A DNA stretch of 64,000 nt, taken from the NCBI GenBank assembly GCA_964593465.1, contig CAZQJY010000003.1, forward strand, positions 1-64,000. The letters are read 5' to 3'. Within the stretch, counting starts at the first letter, position 1. Each line of letters opens with the position of its first letter. The translations under genes were made by a program, and so were the position numbers. Below the pieces are notes generated by a model, which saw nothing but the letters and a program-made list of their open reading frames with translations, did not search any database and was not told the origin of the DNA. This DNA comes from Mycosynbacter sp964593465. Lineage in GTDB: Bacteria > Patescibacteriota > Saccharimonadia > Saccharimonadales > Saccharimonadaceae. Below are positions 18,188 to 26,975 of this stretch, piece by piece.

Positions 18188-18529
18188 TTACCAGCTGCGC
18201 TGACGGAATGAACCGCCACCGTTGCCGCCGCGGTCATTGCCACGACCACCGCCATTAAAATCACGGCGTGGGCGCTCTTCGCGTGGACGAGCTTCGCTCA
18301 CGTTGATAGCACGACCATCAAGTTCTTTACCGTCGAGTTCTGCGACAGCTTTCGCGTTGTCTTCTTCGTTTACAAAAGTAACGAAGCCAAAACCGCGACT
18401 GCGACCAGTGTCTCGATCGGTCATCACCTTAGCAGATTCAACTTCACCGATTTGTGAAAAGAATTCAGCTAGGCTCTCATCGGTAGTAGCATAGGCCAGG
18501 CTACCGATAAACAAATTTTTCTTGGACAT
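18188..18529 (-). CDS. RRM-domain RNA-binding protein
   Basis: A 113-residue single RRM protein with a Gly/Arg-rich tail, the layout of small bacterial cold-inducible RNA-binding proteins. RNP2 is LFIGSL (6-11) and RNP1 is RGFGFVTF (45-52). The segment ELDGRAINVSEARPR closes the domain, and GGGRGNDRGGNGGG forms the tail (about 92-108). It probably acts as an RNA chaperone in the cytosol. AAGGTATCC lies upstream of ATG 18527-18529. It may work alongside the DEAD-box helicase nearby, but they are not in one transcript. Confidence 0.92.
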   Translation of the reverse strand: MSKKNLFIGSLAYATTDESLAEFFSQIGEVESAKVMTDRDTGRSRGFGFVTFVNEEDNAKAVAELDGKELDGRAINVSEARPREERPRRDFNGGGRGNDRGGNGGGSFRQRSW

Positions 18530-18873
18530 CTATTTGGATACCTTCATCTTATTTACTGTCAATTCGACCTTCTGTCAGATTCGACGATTCACGGTATCCT
18601 CTAGAATGCAGAGAATAGTAGAACGCTTTTCTTACTTTGACACTTTGCATTGTAAAAGATTATAGAGAGATATGCAAGCAATACTGGTTTACATTGGCCA
18701 AGATATCGACTTTTGAAAATAGTGATTCGCTTTTAAACTGCATATCTCATCTGAAATAATCTGCAAAAGATATTCATAAACATGAAGAAGGGCATAGCCC
18801 CTGTGACTCTCTGGCGGAGAATCTACAGGTGCTATGCCCCGGGCGGACTTCTCGACAACATCGCGTGTTCGCC
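18530..18873. other. intergenic stretch with a long stem-loop
   Basis: 344 bases without a convincing gene. The left half is AT-rich and should carry the RRM gene promoter and leader; a plus-strand TTGACA at about 18637 with TTATAG 17 bases on is also visible. The right half holds a 50-base stem-loop at 18790-18839 (GGGCATAGC with GCTATGCCC, then CCTGT with ACAGG). It lies 35 bases past the stop of the small membrane gene at 18874 and may mark its 3' end, though no T-run follows. Confidence 0.5.
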
Positions 18874-19107
18874 CTACTGCGACGAGTCTCGCGAGCACAC
18901 CAGGGCCAAAAGGCCCAATATGCCCACACAGACTCCGAACACTGCGAAATGCGACGACACCTCCAGATGGAGAGCCGCAAGCAGATACAGTACGGCACCG
19001 ACAGCCATAAAGATCAGGCCGAAGACCATCAGCAGTACACGCTGCGTAGCCCCGAACACATCACCACTGACGGTATTCTTGTTGTTGTTATTGAAGTGCT
19101 GGCTCAT
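18874..19107 (-). CDS. small two-helix membrane protein
   Basis: A 77-residue protein starting MSQHFNNNNKNTVSGDVFG with two membrane helices (about 22-44 and 50-70) and a short charged end. The frame opens at 19191, but a consensus promoter at 19151-19179 lies inside that extension and AAAGGGA precedes ATG 19105-19107, which decides the start. No family is recognised; the Asn-rich head and two-helix form are all that can be described. Confidence 0.65.
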   Translation of the reverse strand: MSQHFNNNNKNTVSGDVFGATQRVLLMVFGLIFMAVGAVLYLLAALHLEVSSHFAVFGVCVGILGLLALVCSRDSSQ

Positions 19108-19150
19108 GTCATTCCCTTTCGATAGTTGGTGGAAGCTGAACCTGTTTCGA

Positions 19151-19179
19151 ATTATAGCAAAAAAGTTATGTTTTGTCAA
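19151..19179 (-). promoter_or_regulatory. consensus sigma70-type promoter
   Basis: On the minus strand TTGACA (19179-19174), 17 bases, TATAAT (19156-19151). Full match to consensus. Drives the small membrane gene at 18874-19107 with a leader of about 40 bases. Confidence 0.85.
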
Positions 19180-19245
19180 GGCATATAGCATATAGACTTT
19201 GATGCACTATACATAGTATAATAATAGGAGCAAAGAGGAGGAACT

Positions 19246-19503
19246 ATGAGCAAGGTAACGGTATACAGCACCACTTGGTGCGCATTTTGCGGCACAGAAA
19301 AGCAATGGCTAGATAAGCTCGGAGTAGCGTACGAGGCCAAGGACATCGAAGAAGACAAAGCGGCCTACGAAGAGTTAATGGGCAAAATCGGCGGCAACTT
19401 TCAGGGAGTACCTGTCACCGACATCGATGGTGAAATCGTACTTGGATTTGACCGACCAAAACTCCAACAAGCGCTCAAAGATAAAAAGCTCCTCACCGCC
19501 TAA
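19246..19503 (+). CDS. glutaredoxin-like protein
   Basis: An 85-residue thioredoxin-fold protein expected to reduce disulfides in the cytosol. The active site is TTWCAFC (Cys12, Cys15), close to mycoredoxin and NrdH types. The cis-proline segment is FQGVPVTDIDG (about 53-63), followed by the usual GF (GFDRPKLQQAL). A strong AGGAGGAA site precedes ATG 19246. The terminator at 19520-19550 shows it is a single-gene unit. Electron donor (glutathione, mycothiol or thioredoxin reductase) cannot be told. Confidence 0.9.
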   Translation: MSKVTVYSTTWCAFCGTEKQWLDKLGVAYEAKDIEEDKAAYEELMGKIGGNFQGVPVTDIDGEIVLGFDRPKLQQALKDKKLLTA

Positions 19504-19519
19504 CTCTATATATCACACT

Positions 19520-19550
19520 AAAAATCACCTTACGACCAAGGTGATTTTTA
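19520..19550 (+). terminator. rho-independent terminator
   Basis: AAAATCACCTT with AAGGTGATTTTT, six-base loop. It closes the glutaredoxin gene and, from the other side, the ABC-F gene that ends at 19568. Confidence 0.85.
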
Positions 19551-19567
19551 TTATGCATGGAGTCGAT

Positions 19568-21214
19568 CTATGCCGGGGGGTTAATAGCCAGTACCTCGCC
19601 ACCCAGCACCTGACGGAAGTAGCCGTCGTGGCTAACATAGAGAATTGCACCAGAGTACTTACCCAGCGCTGTCTCGATTTCTTCTATGCTTGGTAGATCT
19701 AGGTGATTGGTTGGTTCATCAAGGATGAGTAGTTGCGGGTCATTTGCCAGCATAGCTATTAGCTGAAAACGAGCTTTTTGGCCACCAGATAGGCGCGCCA
19801 ACGGTACTGCACGATCGGCTTCGGTAAAGAGATAGTCACTCATCAGCCCGCGGATTTTGGTAGTACTAATAGGCAAATCACGATCAAGATAGAGCCGTTC
19901 GATAGCTTCTTCAAGTGGATAGGGGAGATATTTTTCGTCGATTTCTTGCTCATAGATGCCCACGCGCGTATGTGTATCGAGTTCTAGACCTCCGCTCAGG
20001 ATATCTGGCGCACCGCTCTGACTCAGTAGTGCACGTAGCAGCGATGTCTTACCCGTACCATTGCGACCGCGTAGCTCCATGGCTTCGCCCTCACGCAAGT
20101 CGATGTTTATACCTTCAAACAAGATTTTGTCGCCATAAGCAAGTGCTAAGTCCATAGCTTTTACCAGCACATGCTTACTACGCGACTCGTCATTTTTGAT
20201 ATTCATACGAATGTTTTTGGATTTGAATTTATCATAGCGTGAAGCGGCTTTGTAATCTAACTGAGCAGCAGAGTCTTTGTCGATCCAAAATGTCGGCTTT
20301 TCTTTAGCCTGCAACTCAGCAAGTTCAGCACGCGAATCATTCTCGAGTTTTTTGAACTTCTGGATGGTACCTGGATTGCGTGATTTTTCTTTGAGCCTCT
20401 GATAGTCGAGCACTTTTTGTTTGAGATTGACGATACGCTTTTCAATTTGCTCAAACTCGTTCATGCCAGCCGAAGTGCTCGTAGCATTTTGCTTCAGATA
20501 CGCGTCGTAGTTACCTTTGTAGCTCACGCTGCCGCCGTCTTTGAGCTCCACAATTCTATCGACTTCGTGTAGTACGTCGCGGTCATGGGTGATGACGAGC
20601 ATGGCCTCTCCAGCGCTTTTCATCCAGTCGATAAACTGCTGTTTGGCTACGTAGTCCATATGGTTGGTTGGCTCGTCGATAAGTGCAAGATGTGCATCGC
20701 TATGCATGATTTTGACGATCTCTATCAAGCGCTTCTGACCACCAGATAGCTCGCGCACGGGACGATGCGCCACACCTATGAGCTGAAAATTGTCGAGTTC
20801 ACGCTCAATTTTTTCTTCAATCTGGTAAAACCCCTTATCATCAAAGCGCTGTAGTGCCTGAGTATACTCCTCGATCTTGCGCATATCATCACCCATAATT
20901 TCAGGATAGGTCTCGATGATATGGCTGAGCTGTGGGTACTCTGGCAATCCACTCAAGATATATTGCAATACTGTGGTGTCACCGAGACCATGATGCTCCT
21001 GCGCCGTGCTGGCCACAGTGATGCCGCGACGATACGTCACATCCCCAGTAAAGTCACTATCCGCCCCTGTTAAAATACCGAAGAGGGTCGATTTACCTAC
21101 GCCATTGCGACCCACCACGCCAATTTTTTCGCTATCATCTATAGCAAACTTTACCTGACTCATCAGGTGCTTATCGCCAAATGATTTTTCAGTGATGTTT
21201 ATGTCGGCAATCAT
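19568..21214 (-). CDS. ABC-F family ATPase
   Basis: A 548-residue protein with two ABC ATPase domains and no membrane segments, the ABC-F type that acts on ribosomes. Domain 1 has Walker A GRNGVGKS (35-42), signature LSGGQKRL and Walker B LALIDEPTNHMD. A charged linker (about 240-320) follows with ARG/LYS-rich helices. Domain 2 has GRNGTGKTSLL, LSGGQKARF and LLILDEPTNHLD. Whether it belongs to the EttA/Uup housekeeping type or a drug-protection type is not decided. It is leaderless: TATACT lies 8 bases before ATG 21212-21214. Confidence 0.93.
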   Translation of the reverse strand: MIADINITEKSFGDKHLMSQVKFAIDDSEKIGVVGRNGVGKSTLFGILTGADSDFTGDVTYRRGITVASTAQEHHGLGDTTVLQYILSGLPEYPQLSHIIETYPEIMGDDMRKIEEYTQALQRFDDKGFYQIEEKIERELDNFQLIGVAHRPVRELSGGQKRLIEIVKIMHSDAHLALIDEPTNHMDYVAKQQFIDWMKSAGEAMLVITHDRDVLHEVDRIVELKDGGSVSYKGNYDAYLKQNATSTSAGMNEFEQIEKRIVNLKQKVLDYQRLKEKSRNPGTIQKFKKLENDSRAELAELQAKEKPTFWIDKDSAAQLDYKAASRYDKFKSKNIRMNIKNDESRSKHVLVKAMDLALAYGDKILFEGINIDLREGEAMELRGRNGTGKTSLLRALLSQSGAPDILSGGLELDTHTRVGIYEQEIDEKYLPYPLEEAIERLYLDRDLPISTTKIRGLMSDYLFTEADRAVPLARLSGGQKARFQLIAMLANDPQLLILDEPTNHLDLPSIEEIETALGKYSGAILYVSHDGYFRQVLGGEVLAINPPA

Positions 21215-21309
21215 AAGAATCTAGTATAGCATATTCATTGTGTTTTTGTCATTTTTATGATAAAATAAGATATGTAAACACCTCCAGCACAAAAGAAGGG
21301 TACATTGCT

Positions 21310-21579
21310 ATGAATAGCAAAGACACAAGCTCAATTACAGCGAGTGGGAAAACGATACACGGCACGGCCACAGTGACATTCGGCCTCGAGGAGAGTATGG
21401 TCATTCAAAATGCACTCGGCAACGACGAGCTCCAGAAGTTCAAGGAGCTCCTAGGCAATAGGCTCATCGACCTCATGAACGACCTCACGATGAGTCTCTA
21501 TAGTGAGTCTGCTGTCCGCGAGTTCATGAGCTCTGCCGCAGCAGGTGCACGCGTCGGTAACGGCCATGTATCTCTCTAG
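21310..21579 (+). CDS. small unknown protein
   Basis: An 89-residue protein, MNSKDTSSITASGKTI..., with an amphipathic helical middle (LQKFKELLGNRLIDLMNDL) and a Ser/Ala/Gly-rich end. No domain is recognised. The frame is open from 21238, but AAGGG sits upstream of ATG 21310, which fits the start. A strong terminator follows at 21602-21669. GC content and codon use are higher than in adjacent genes. Confidence 0.55.
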   Translation: MNSKDTSSITASGKTIHGTATVTFGLEESMVIQNALGNDELQKFKELLGNRLIDLMNDLTMSLYSESAVREFMSSAAAGARVGNGHVSL

Positions 21580-21601
21580 GAGACGAGATGGTGATTGCAT
21601 C

Positions 21602-21669
21602 GCCACCGGAAAGGTTCGCCGAAGGAGGTCTTATAAGACCACTTCAGCTCGAGCCTTCGGTGGCCTTTT
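21602..21669 (+). terminator. long hairpin terminator
   Basis: GCCACCG (21602-21608) pairs with CGGTGGC (21658-21664), with further internal pairing (AAGGTTCG with CGAGCCTT, GGTCTTATAAGACC), then CTTTT. It ends the 89-residue gene. Confidence 0.75.
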
Positions 21670-21713
21670 CATATTGATTTTTTGCACAAAAATATTGTAC
21701 TATTATAGGCAAT

Positions 21714-22070
21714 ATGCGCGAAGATAAGCTCGCATCTGTCACACCACTTTTTGGCGACAAACCTCCCGTTAAACAAACAGAGGCGAGCGAGCGTATTGTC
21801 GCGATACTCGAGTCTATAGAAACCCTATCCGTCAATGGACCAGCCACCGACAATTATGCCAAACTGTTATACGACAAGTTGCAAGCGTCTCTTGTAACGT
21901 GGCGCAGGCAGGCTACGGAGTCGAGCGACATCGACCCAGAAGAATACGCACTCACAAAACTCGAAGAAGTCGTGCGGCGCCATGCCGCCCTAAGACGTAA
22001 ACTCGCCGCACATGGCATCGTGGTAGTAGGCGAGACAATCAGCAGATCGCCTTTTCCGGAACTAGAGTAA
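21714..22070 (+). CDS. unknown charged protein, 118 residues
   Basis: A soluble, mainly helical protein (ASERIVAILESIETLSV, LEEVVRRHAALRRKLAAHG). No family is recognised. It is leaderless: a -10-like TATTAT (21701-21706) ends 7 bases before the ATG. Its 3' end overlaps the convergent hydrolase gene by 9 bases. Confidence 0.6.
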   Translation: MREDKLASVTPLFGDKPPVKQTEASERIVAILESIETLSVNGPATDNYAKLLYDKLQASLVTWRRQATESSDIDPEEYALTKLEEVVRRHAALRRKLAAHGIVVVGETISRSPFPELE

Positions 22071-22832
22071 TGATTTGAGACGTTTGGCGGCTTTTTCTGG
22101 CGCAACCGACACAATCGCATGACCACCAACCGTAGATACAAGTTTGGCTTGCCTGATATGATCGCGAAACCATTGCACAGAGTTGCGGCCGATTACTTCG
22201 TCATCTGTGGTGCGCAAGATAACTGTTGGCACGTTGTCGATAGTGATGCCATCGCAACGCTGTTGAAATACATTGAGCTGCTGCATGAGATAAAACATAT
22301 TAGTGTTGTACTGCGCAGACTCTTCGCGTCGTGTACGCAGGCGCATCATGAGTGTGTCATGACTCCAATAGCGCTTGCGGCCGTAGAGCGTGATAGCATC
22401 AACCAAGAAACGGTTGCGCATCACACCGAGTAAGCGATTAATGCTAATGAGCTTGACAGTGCCGTTCATCACCCGCGGCAACAAACTCACAAACGGATGT
22501 AGCGATGACGCCGGACACACCAGCACCAGTTGCTCCACAATATCCTGATGACGCGCCGCAAATAAGAACGCGGGAATCGCACCATGGGAATACGCTACAA
22601 TACGAATTTTCTTCGTTTTGACGAGAGGTAGAACGCGATCCTCGACCATTCGCTCGTAGGCAATAGGGTCAGATAGTACAGTGGTATCAAGCAAGCCATC
22701 TGCTTTTTTGAACCCCGGCATGTCAGGCAGCACTACGTCCTTGGCGTCAAGTCCTAGCTCACGGGCAAATGGGGCTAGTGGGCGACCACCGCCACCGCTA
22801 AATCCATGAAAGAAAAAGGTTTGCCTACGCAT
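22062..22832 (-). CDS. alpha/beta hydrolase
   Basis: A 256-residue alpha/beta-hydrolase. The oxyanion HGFSGGGG lies near residue 9, the nucleophile elbow is AYSHGA (about 97-102), an acid candidate is in RTTDDEVIG (about 212), and the histidine is in VGGHAIVS (about 240). No signal peptide is present, so it acts in the cytosol. It is the last gene of a minus-strand set with two GT4 glycosyltransferases and a kinase-like gene; only three bases separate it from the upstream glycosyltransferase. A role in lipid or glycolipid processing is an inference from that context. Confidence 0.82.
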   Translation of the reverse strand: MRRQTFFFHGFSGGGGRPLAPFARELGLDAKDVVLPDMPGFKKADGLLDTTVLSDPIAYERMVEDRVLPLVKTKKIRIVAYSHGAIPAFLFAARHQDIVEQLVLVCPASSLHPFVSLLPRVMNGTVKLISINRLLGVMRNRFLVDAITLYGRKRYWSHDTLMMRLRTRREESAQYNTNMFYLMQQLNVFQQRCDGITIDNVPTVILRTTDDEVIGRNSVQWFRDHIRQAKLVSTVGGHAIVSVAPEKAAKRLKSLL

Positions 22833-22835
22833 AGA

Positions 22836-24104
22836 CTATTGCTCGCTACGTTGCTGAAATAACTGCTCATACAAATCAAGCTGCTTGTGGATCTGTATTT
22901 TTTCGCTATAGCGACTTGCCAGCTCTTTACTACGTTTGCCAAATTGCTTTTTGAGCTCTGGCTCTGATAGAATTGCGTCGACTTTGCGCGCAATACCAAG
23001 CCCGTTTTCGTTTGCGAAGAAGCCATTTTCACCATCGACAAGCACTTCGCTCACAGAACGATCTACGAGTACAAGTGGACACCCAGCGAGTGCTGCCTCA
23101 TGAATCACGAGCCCTTGCGTATCAGTAACAGATGGGAAGATAAACACATCAAGACGATCATATACTACACCCAGCTCTTCGCGAGGCAGACGACCGGTAA
23201 AAATCACTCGATCGCCATAACCCGTCGCGTCTGCCAGAGCCTCCAACGTTTCGCGGTAGTCAAAATCACCCACGAACATAAGCTTGAGATTTGGTCGCTT
23301 AGCGGCGAGATTTTTAAAAGCAGCAACAATAAGGTCAAGATTTTTCTCTGCGCCAAGACGCCCTACGAATCCAATCACTTCATCGTCTTTTTCGATACCC
23401 CATTCGGCAGCAAATGCGTGCCTATCTGCAGTCGTAGGCTTTGGCAGTGCATCGACGCCTGTTGGCATGAGGACGACATCGTAGTAATAATCCTTGCGCC
23501 ACTTCTCTAGCTGTTTTTTACTTTTGCGAGACAGGGCAACAACAGTGTCGCAGCGACTATAGACCAAGGCCATCGACTTTTCGACAATATTCTTGTTCCA
23601 TTGAACTGAGCCTCTCTGAGGCCTGTACATCGACAACATTGTGCGAATGTCGACACCATCGAACTTGATTGTAAATGGCAGTGTCGTGCCTAGCGCCAAT
23701 AGACCGGGCAACACCTGTGGATAGTGTTCAACGTACTTGTAAAAATCAGTGCAGTGCTGACCGATCAGCAGTGCGCCTGTGCGCTCTGCAGCATAAACGC
23801 CCATGAGTCCCACCTGAAGTGGTGTAAAAAAGTGAATCACATCAAGCTCGAGCTCCCGAATTCGCGTCATGACACGAGGCGGAAAAAACATACTTACACG
23901 ATTGTCATCGAAAAGCCCTGATGGCAAGCTAGGAAAGCGAATCACGTGGTCGTCATTTTTTGTGGTCTCGTCTGAGCGCACTCCTGGGCAAAACACGAAT
24001 ACTTCGTGACCAGCTAGTTCAAGCTGTCTACGAGTGATATCGACGACCGCAACAATACCGTTGACAGCCGGATAATAGGTGTCTGTAAATAAACCTATAC
24101 GCAT
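22836..24104 (-). CDS. GT4-family glycosyltransferase
   Basis: A 422-residue GT-B fold glycosyltransferase that should move a sugar from a nucleotide donor to a lipid or glycan at the inner membrane face. The N-terminus MRIGLFTDTYYPAVNGI is typical of GT4 enzymes, with donor-domain blocks VIGFVGRLGAEKNLDLI (about 237-253) and the E/DX7E-type block DTQGLVIHEAALAG (about 339-352). It resembles diacylglycerol or phosphatidylinositol glycosyltransferases, but the acceptor is not known. It is 26 bases downstream of a second GT4 gene. A -10 box TATAAT lies 13 bases before its own ATG, so it may also start separately. Confidence 0.9.
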   Translation of the reverse strand: MRIGLFTDTYYPAVNGIVAVVDITRRQLELAGHEVFVFCPGVRSDETTKNDDHVIRFPSLPSGLFDDNRVSMFFPPRVMTRIRELELDVIHFFTPLQVGLMGVYAAERTGALLIGQHCTDFYKYVEHYPQVLPGLLALGTTLPFTIKFDGVDIRTMLSMYRPQRGSVQWNKNIVEKSMALVYSRCDTVVALSRKSKKQLEKWRKDYYYDVVLMPTGVDALPKPTTADRHAFAAEWGIEKDDEVIGFVGRLGAEKNLDLIVAAFKNLAAKRPNLKLMFVGDFDYRETLEALADATGYGDRVIFTGRLPREELGVVYDRLDVFIFPSVTDTQGLVIHEAALAGCPLVLVDRSVSEVLVDGENGFFANENGLGIARKVDAILSEPELKKQFGKRSKELASRYSEKIQIHKQLDLYEQLFQQRSEQ

Positions 24105-24130
24105 AGTAATTTACACCATTATACCACAAT

Positions 24131-25153
24131 CTAGCCCAACAAACCCTTGTAAAGCTCAACATAGCGCTCGGCCGCCTGTGCACTGTCGAACCGCTGAGCA
24201 ATATGTTTTGATTGTAATTTCCAATGATCGTAATAGCTCCTGTCCGTCAGCAGCTTGGTGATTTCTTGCACAAATGTATCGTCTTTACAACGTATAGCAT
24301 CATACATAAACGTATCGTCGTATTCTGGCATGTCGCGCAGTACAATCGGTAACTCAGCACCGGCAGCTTCCAAGACACACATTGGGTGATTTTCTTGCTC
24401 GGCAGGCAGGCAGAATACATCGGCTGCATGCAGATACGTCAACACATCATCGTGTGGTATCACCCCTGTAATAGTCATATTACCAGGTAGGCTTTGCATG
24501 AGCTGATTCATCTTGGCATAATCTGCACCAAGTTGTTTGAACGGGATACCACCAACCCACAGAAACGTCACATCTGGCAGATCCTTAGCCATCTGCACAA
24601 ACACATCAAGGCGCTTGCGTGGCTGCACCTGGCCGTTACCCAACACTACGGATGCAGCTTGGGAGATGCCGAGTTTTTTGCGTGCAGCCACCTTGGCACC
24701 CTTGGCTGGACGATAACTAGCCATGTCGACTGTGTTATAGAATACTTCAATGCGAGATTTTGGAATGTGCAGCTCTTTTTCGAGTACGTTTGCCACCATG
24801 CCAGACACAGCTAATACTTTATCAGCCCTGCTATAGAACCACCTCATATACCATCTTGCGGCAAATGACCAATACTGGGCAAGTAGTACAGAACCGACCA
24901 GCGATTGGGGAATAACATGCGCAGAGACAACTTTCTTAGGGCCACGTTGATTGAGTTTTTTGAATGTGCGCGGACCAATTGTGTGCAAGTGAACAACGTC
25001 GCAGTCTACCAGCTGGCCAAACTTGCCACGTACCACCTCTATGTCATCACGCTTTTCTAGCGCAGTTGCCATTTCATCATAGGCCGTGTGTACGCCATGA
25101 CCTTGTACCGTAATGTCGCTTTCAGATACGATATTGACTTTGAGGTTTTTCAC
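24131..25153 (-). CDS. GT4-family glycosyltransferase
   Basis: A 340-residue second GT4 enzyme. It has the N-terminal block VNIVSESDITVQGHGVHTAY, the donor-site block VVLGNGQVQPRKRLDVF (about 160), and EX7E in PAEQENHPMCVLEAAGA. The frame opens at GTG 25171, but TATAAT sits at 25168-25163, inside that extension. GTG 25151-25153, 9 bases after the box, is thus the likely leaderless start (protein then begins with KNLKVNIV after the initiator). It neighbours another GT4 gene, which suggests successive sugar transfers, for example to a glycolipid; this is inferred. Confidence 0.88.
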   Translation of the reverse strand: MKNLKVNIVSESDITVQGHGVHTAYDEMATALEKRDDIEVVRGKFGQLVDCDVVHLHTIGPRTFKKLNQRGPKKVVSAHVIPQSLVGSVLLAQYWSFAARWYMRWFYSRADKVLAVSGMVANVLEKELHIPKSRIEVFYNTVDMASYRPAKGAKVAARKKLGISQAASVVLGNGQVQPRKRLDVFVQMAKDLPDVTFLWVGGIPFKQLGADYAKMNQLMQSLPGNMTITGVIPHDDVLTYLHAADVFCLPAEQENHPMCVLEAAGAELPIVLRDMPEYDDTFMYDAIRCKDDTFVQEITKLLTDRSYYDHWKLQSKHIAQRFDSAQAAERYVELYKGLLG

Positions 25154-25180
25154 TGTAGTTTTATTATACACCTGTGTAGT

Positions 25181-26008
25181 TTATTTTGCGGCTTGCTGCA
25201 AAAAGCTACCGATAAATTCATAGACTGGCCGTGTCATAGCAAGCTTGCTCATAGACGCAGAAGTATCGACAATACACTGTGAAGATACATCCTGCGGAGC
25301 AGCGGCTGGAAGCTGCCATACGGGCGCATTCTGCGGTGGTATAACCGGCTGCACAGCACGACTATAGTCTGCAGCGTTACGCGCCTCTATCTGGCGCACA
25401 AGTGTATCGACTTCAATCTGCTCAAACTCAACTAGGTTATCGTAGGCCTTGCCTGCGAAGCCAAGCGTCCTGAGTGCACCCATCCATGCATCACAAACAA
25501 AATATAGCCCGAGTAAATGCTCGCATAGACCTTGTGCGGCAAGCATGGCACCGGTTTCTTCAAGCGCGCGGCCATCGAGCAATACCACGCTATAGCCTTC
25601 GATACGCGCATCGTGAAGCCACTTGCGCAGTAACTCGTCTTTGAATTCCTGTGAGAGTGGGCGAGCACCGACTTTGGCACTGTTGGCGCCAACTTCGTTG
25701 GTGTAGAGCAGCGTGTCGCGCTCGTCTTTTGTCATATGATAGACCGATTTAACTAGGTCGACACAGTCATGAGAGTTCTGCTCGTCACCCAAAAACTCGT
25801 CGATTGCAGTAGCATCCTCCAGGTTGACACCTGCGCGCATGGCGGCCACTACAAGTACGCGGAAGACTTGGCCGGCATCTATCAGCATCACCTTGTAGCC
25901 ACATTCATCGCGGAGGTAATCTTTGGTTGCTTGCACAATTGTACCTTTGCCACTACGAGCTTCACCGTCAAATGTTATGAGTTTCGGAAAAGAATTCTGT
26001 GTAGTCAT
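25181..26008 (-). CDS. cytidylate-kinase-like P-loop protein
   Basis: A 275-residue P-loop kinase with FDGEARSGKGT (about 11-21), close to the GPAGSGKGT of cytidylate kinase. LLDGRALEETG (about 157) stands where that family has its GRD segment. Expected to phosphorylate CMP/dCMP or a similar small substrate. The C-terminal 60 residues are a Pro/Ala-rich linker and a helix not found in standard cytidylate kinases. The frame opens at 26065, but TACAAT (26022-26017) is 8 bases before ATG 26006-26008, which points to a leaderless start there. First gene of the set with two glycosyltransferases and a hydrolase. Confidence 0.72.
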   Translation of the reverse strand: MTTQNSFPKLITFDGEARSGKGTIVQATKDYLRDECGYKVMLIDAGQVFRVLVVAAMRAGVNLEDATAIDEFLGDEQNSHDCVDLVKSVYHMTKDERDTLLYTNEVGANSAKVGARPLSQEFKDELLRKWLHDARIEGYSVVLLDGRALEETGAMLAAQGLCEHLLGLYFVCDAWMGALRTLGFAGKAYDNLVEFEQIEVDTLVRQIEARNAADYSRAVQPVIPPQNAPVWQLPAAAPQDVSSQCIVDTSASMSKLAMTRPVYEFIGSFLQQAAK

Positions 26009-26188
26009 CTCGCACAATTGTAGCATGCTCAACAAAAAAACGTATTTCAATTCTTTTATAGACACATAGGGGAAACAGCTGAAATGCCCTGAGAGTTATC
26101 TTGTACAGAGTAGTCATAGAAAGACTGTGTGAAAACACGAGCCGTAAGGTCTAGTACATAGACCTACAAACTCGCTATACTGTATACC

Positions 26189-26965
26189 ATGACACCTAAG
26201 CACCCATACCTTCATACAGAAATATCCGGCTCAGGGCCTGTCATTGTATTGATCCACGGCTACCTAGCTTCGTCGCAGTTTTATAAATATATCGCCAAGC
26301 GCCTTGCCACCACTCACACAGTAGTTCGAATCGACCTGCTCGGCCATGGACGCTCACCCAAACCAAGACATAGTGATTACTCATACATAGACCACGTAGA
26401 ATCCGTGCATGCAACATTGCGGCATCTGAACATTGAAGCACCGTTTGCAATCGCTGGACACTCTATGGGTGCGCTGATAGCGTTACGGTATGCACATCTA
26501 TATCCCAAACAAGTATCGCGCGTTATCTTATTCAACCCACCGATGTTTTCATCACCAGACGAAGCCCAAAGCGAGATTGCCGCAACAGGAAAACACTATC
26601 GTGCATTTTTGTTTTCTCGTTTCCGCACATCTATCTGGCGTACAATCAAAATCTTGCCACGCTCACCACGTACACTTCGTCCTGCCGTAAGCTTGTCCGA
26701 CATACTAGCAGTATCACGCCAGGCTCGCGAAGGTAGTTTGCGCAATGTCGTCATGCAAGGAAATGTTTTTGCTGAAGTATCCGAAATATCACAACCAATT
26801 ATGATTGTTGTCGGTCAGAAAGATCGTCAGGTTTATATAAAAAATGCCATCAGCCACACCTGGCCACAACATGTAACACTCGAAACGCACAAATACGGAC
26901 ACAACGGCATAGCACATCACCCCGAACTTGCCGAAATGTATCTACGTCAACATCTGCTAGAATAG
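26189..26965 (+). CDS. alpha/beta hydrolase
   Basis: A 258-residue alpha/beta hydrolase. Oxyanion block LIHGYLASSQFY (about 21-32), nucleophile elbow AGHSMGALIA (Ser about 93), acid in VVGQKDRQVY (about 212) and histidine in YGHNGIAHHPE (about 238-248). Related to serine esterases and C-C hydrolases; the substrate is not evident. Leaderless: TATACT (26176-26181) ends 7 bases before the ATG. smpB follows 10 bases after the stop, so the two are probably co-transcribed. Confidence 0.88.
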   Translation: MTPKHPYLHTEISGSGPVIVLIHGYLASSQFYKYIAKRLATTHTVVRIDLLGHGRSPKPRHSDYSYIDHVESVHATLRHLNIEAPFAIAGHSMGALIALRYAHLYPKQVSRVILFNPPMFSSPDEAQSEIAATGKHYRAFLFSRFRTSIWRTIKILPRSPRTLRPAVSLSDILAVSRQAREGSLRNVVMQGNVFAEVSEISQPIMIVVGQKDRQVYIKNAISHTWPQHVTLETHKYGHNGIAHHPELAEMYLRQHLLE

Positions 26966-26975
26966 TAAAAGTACT

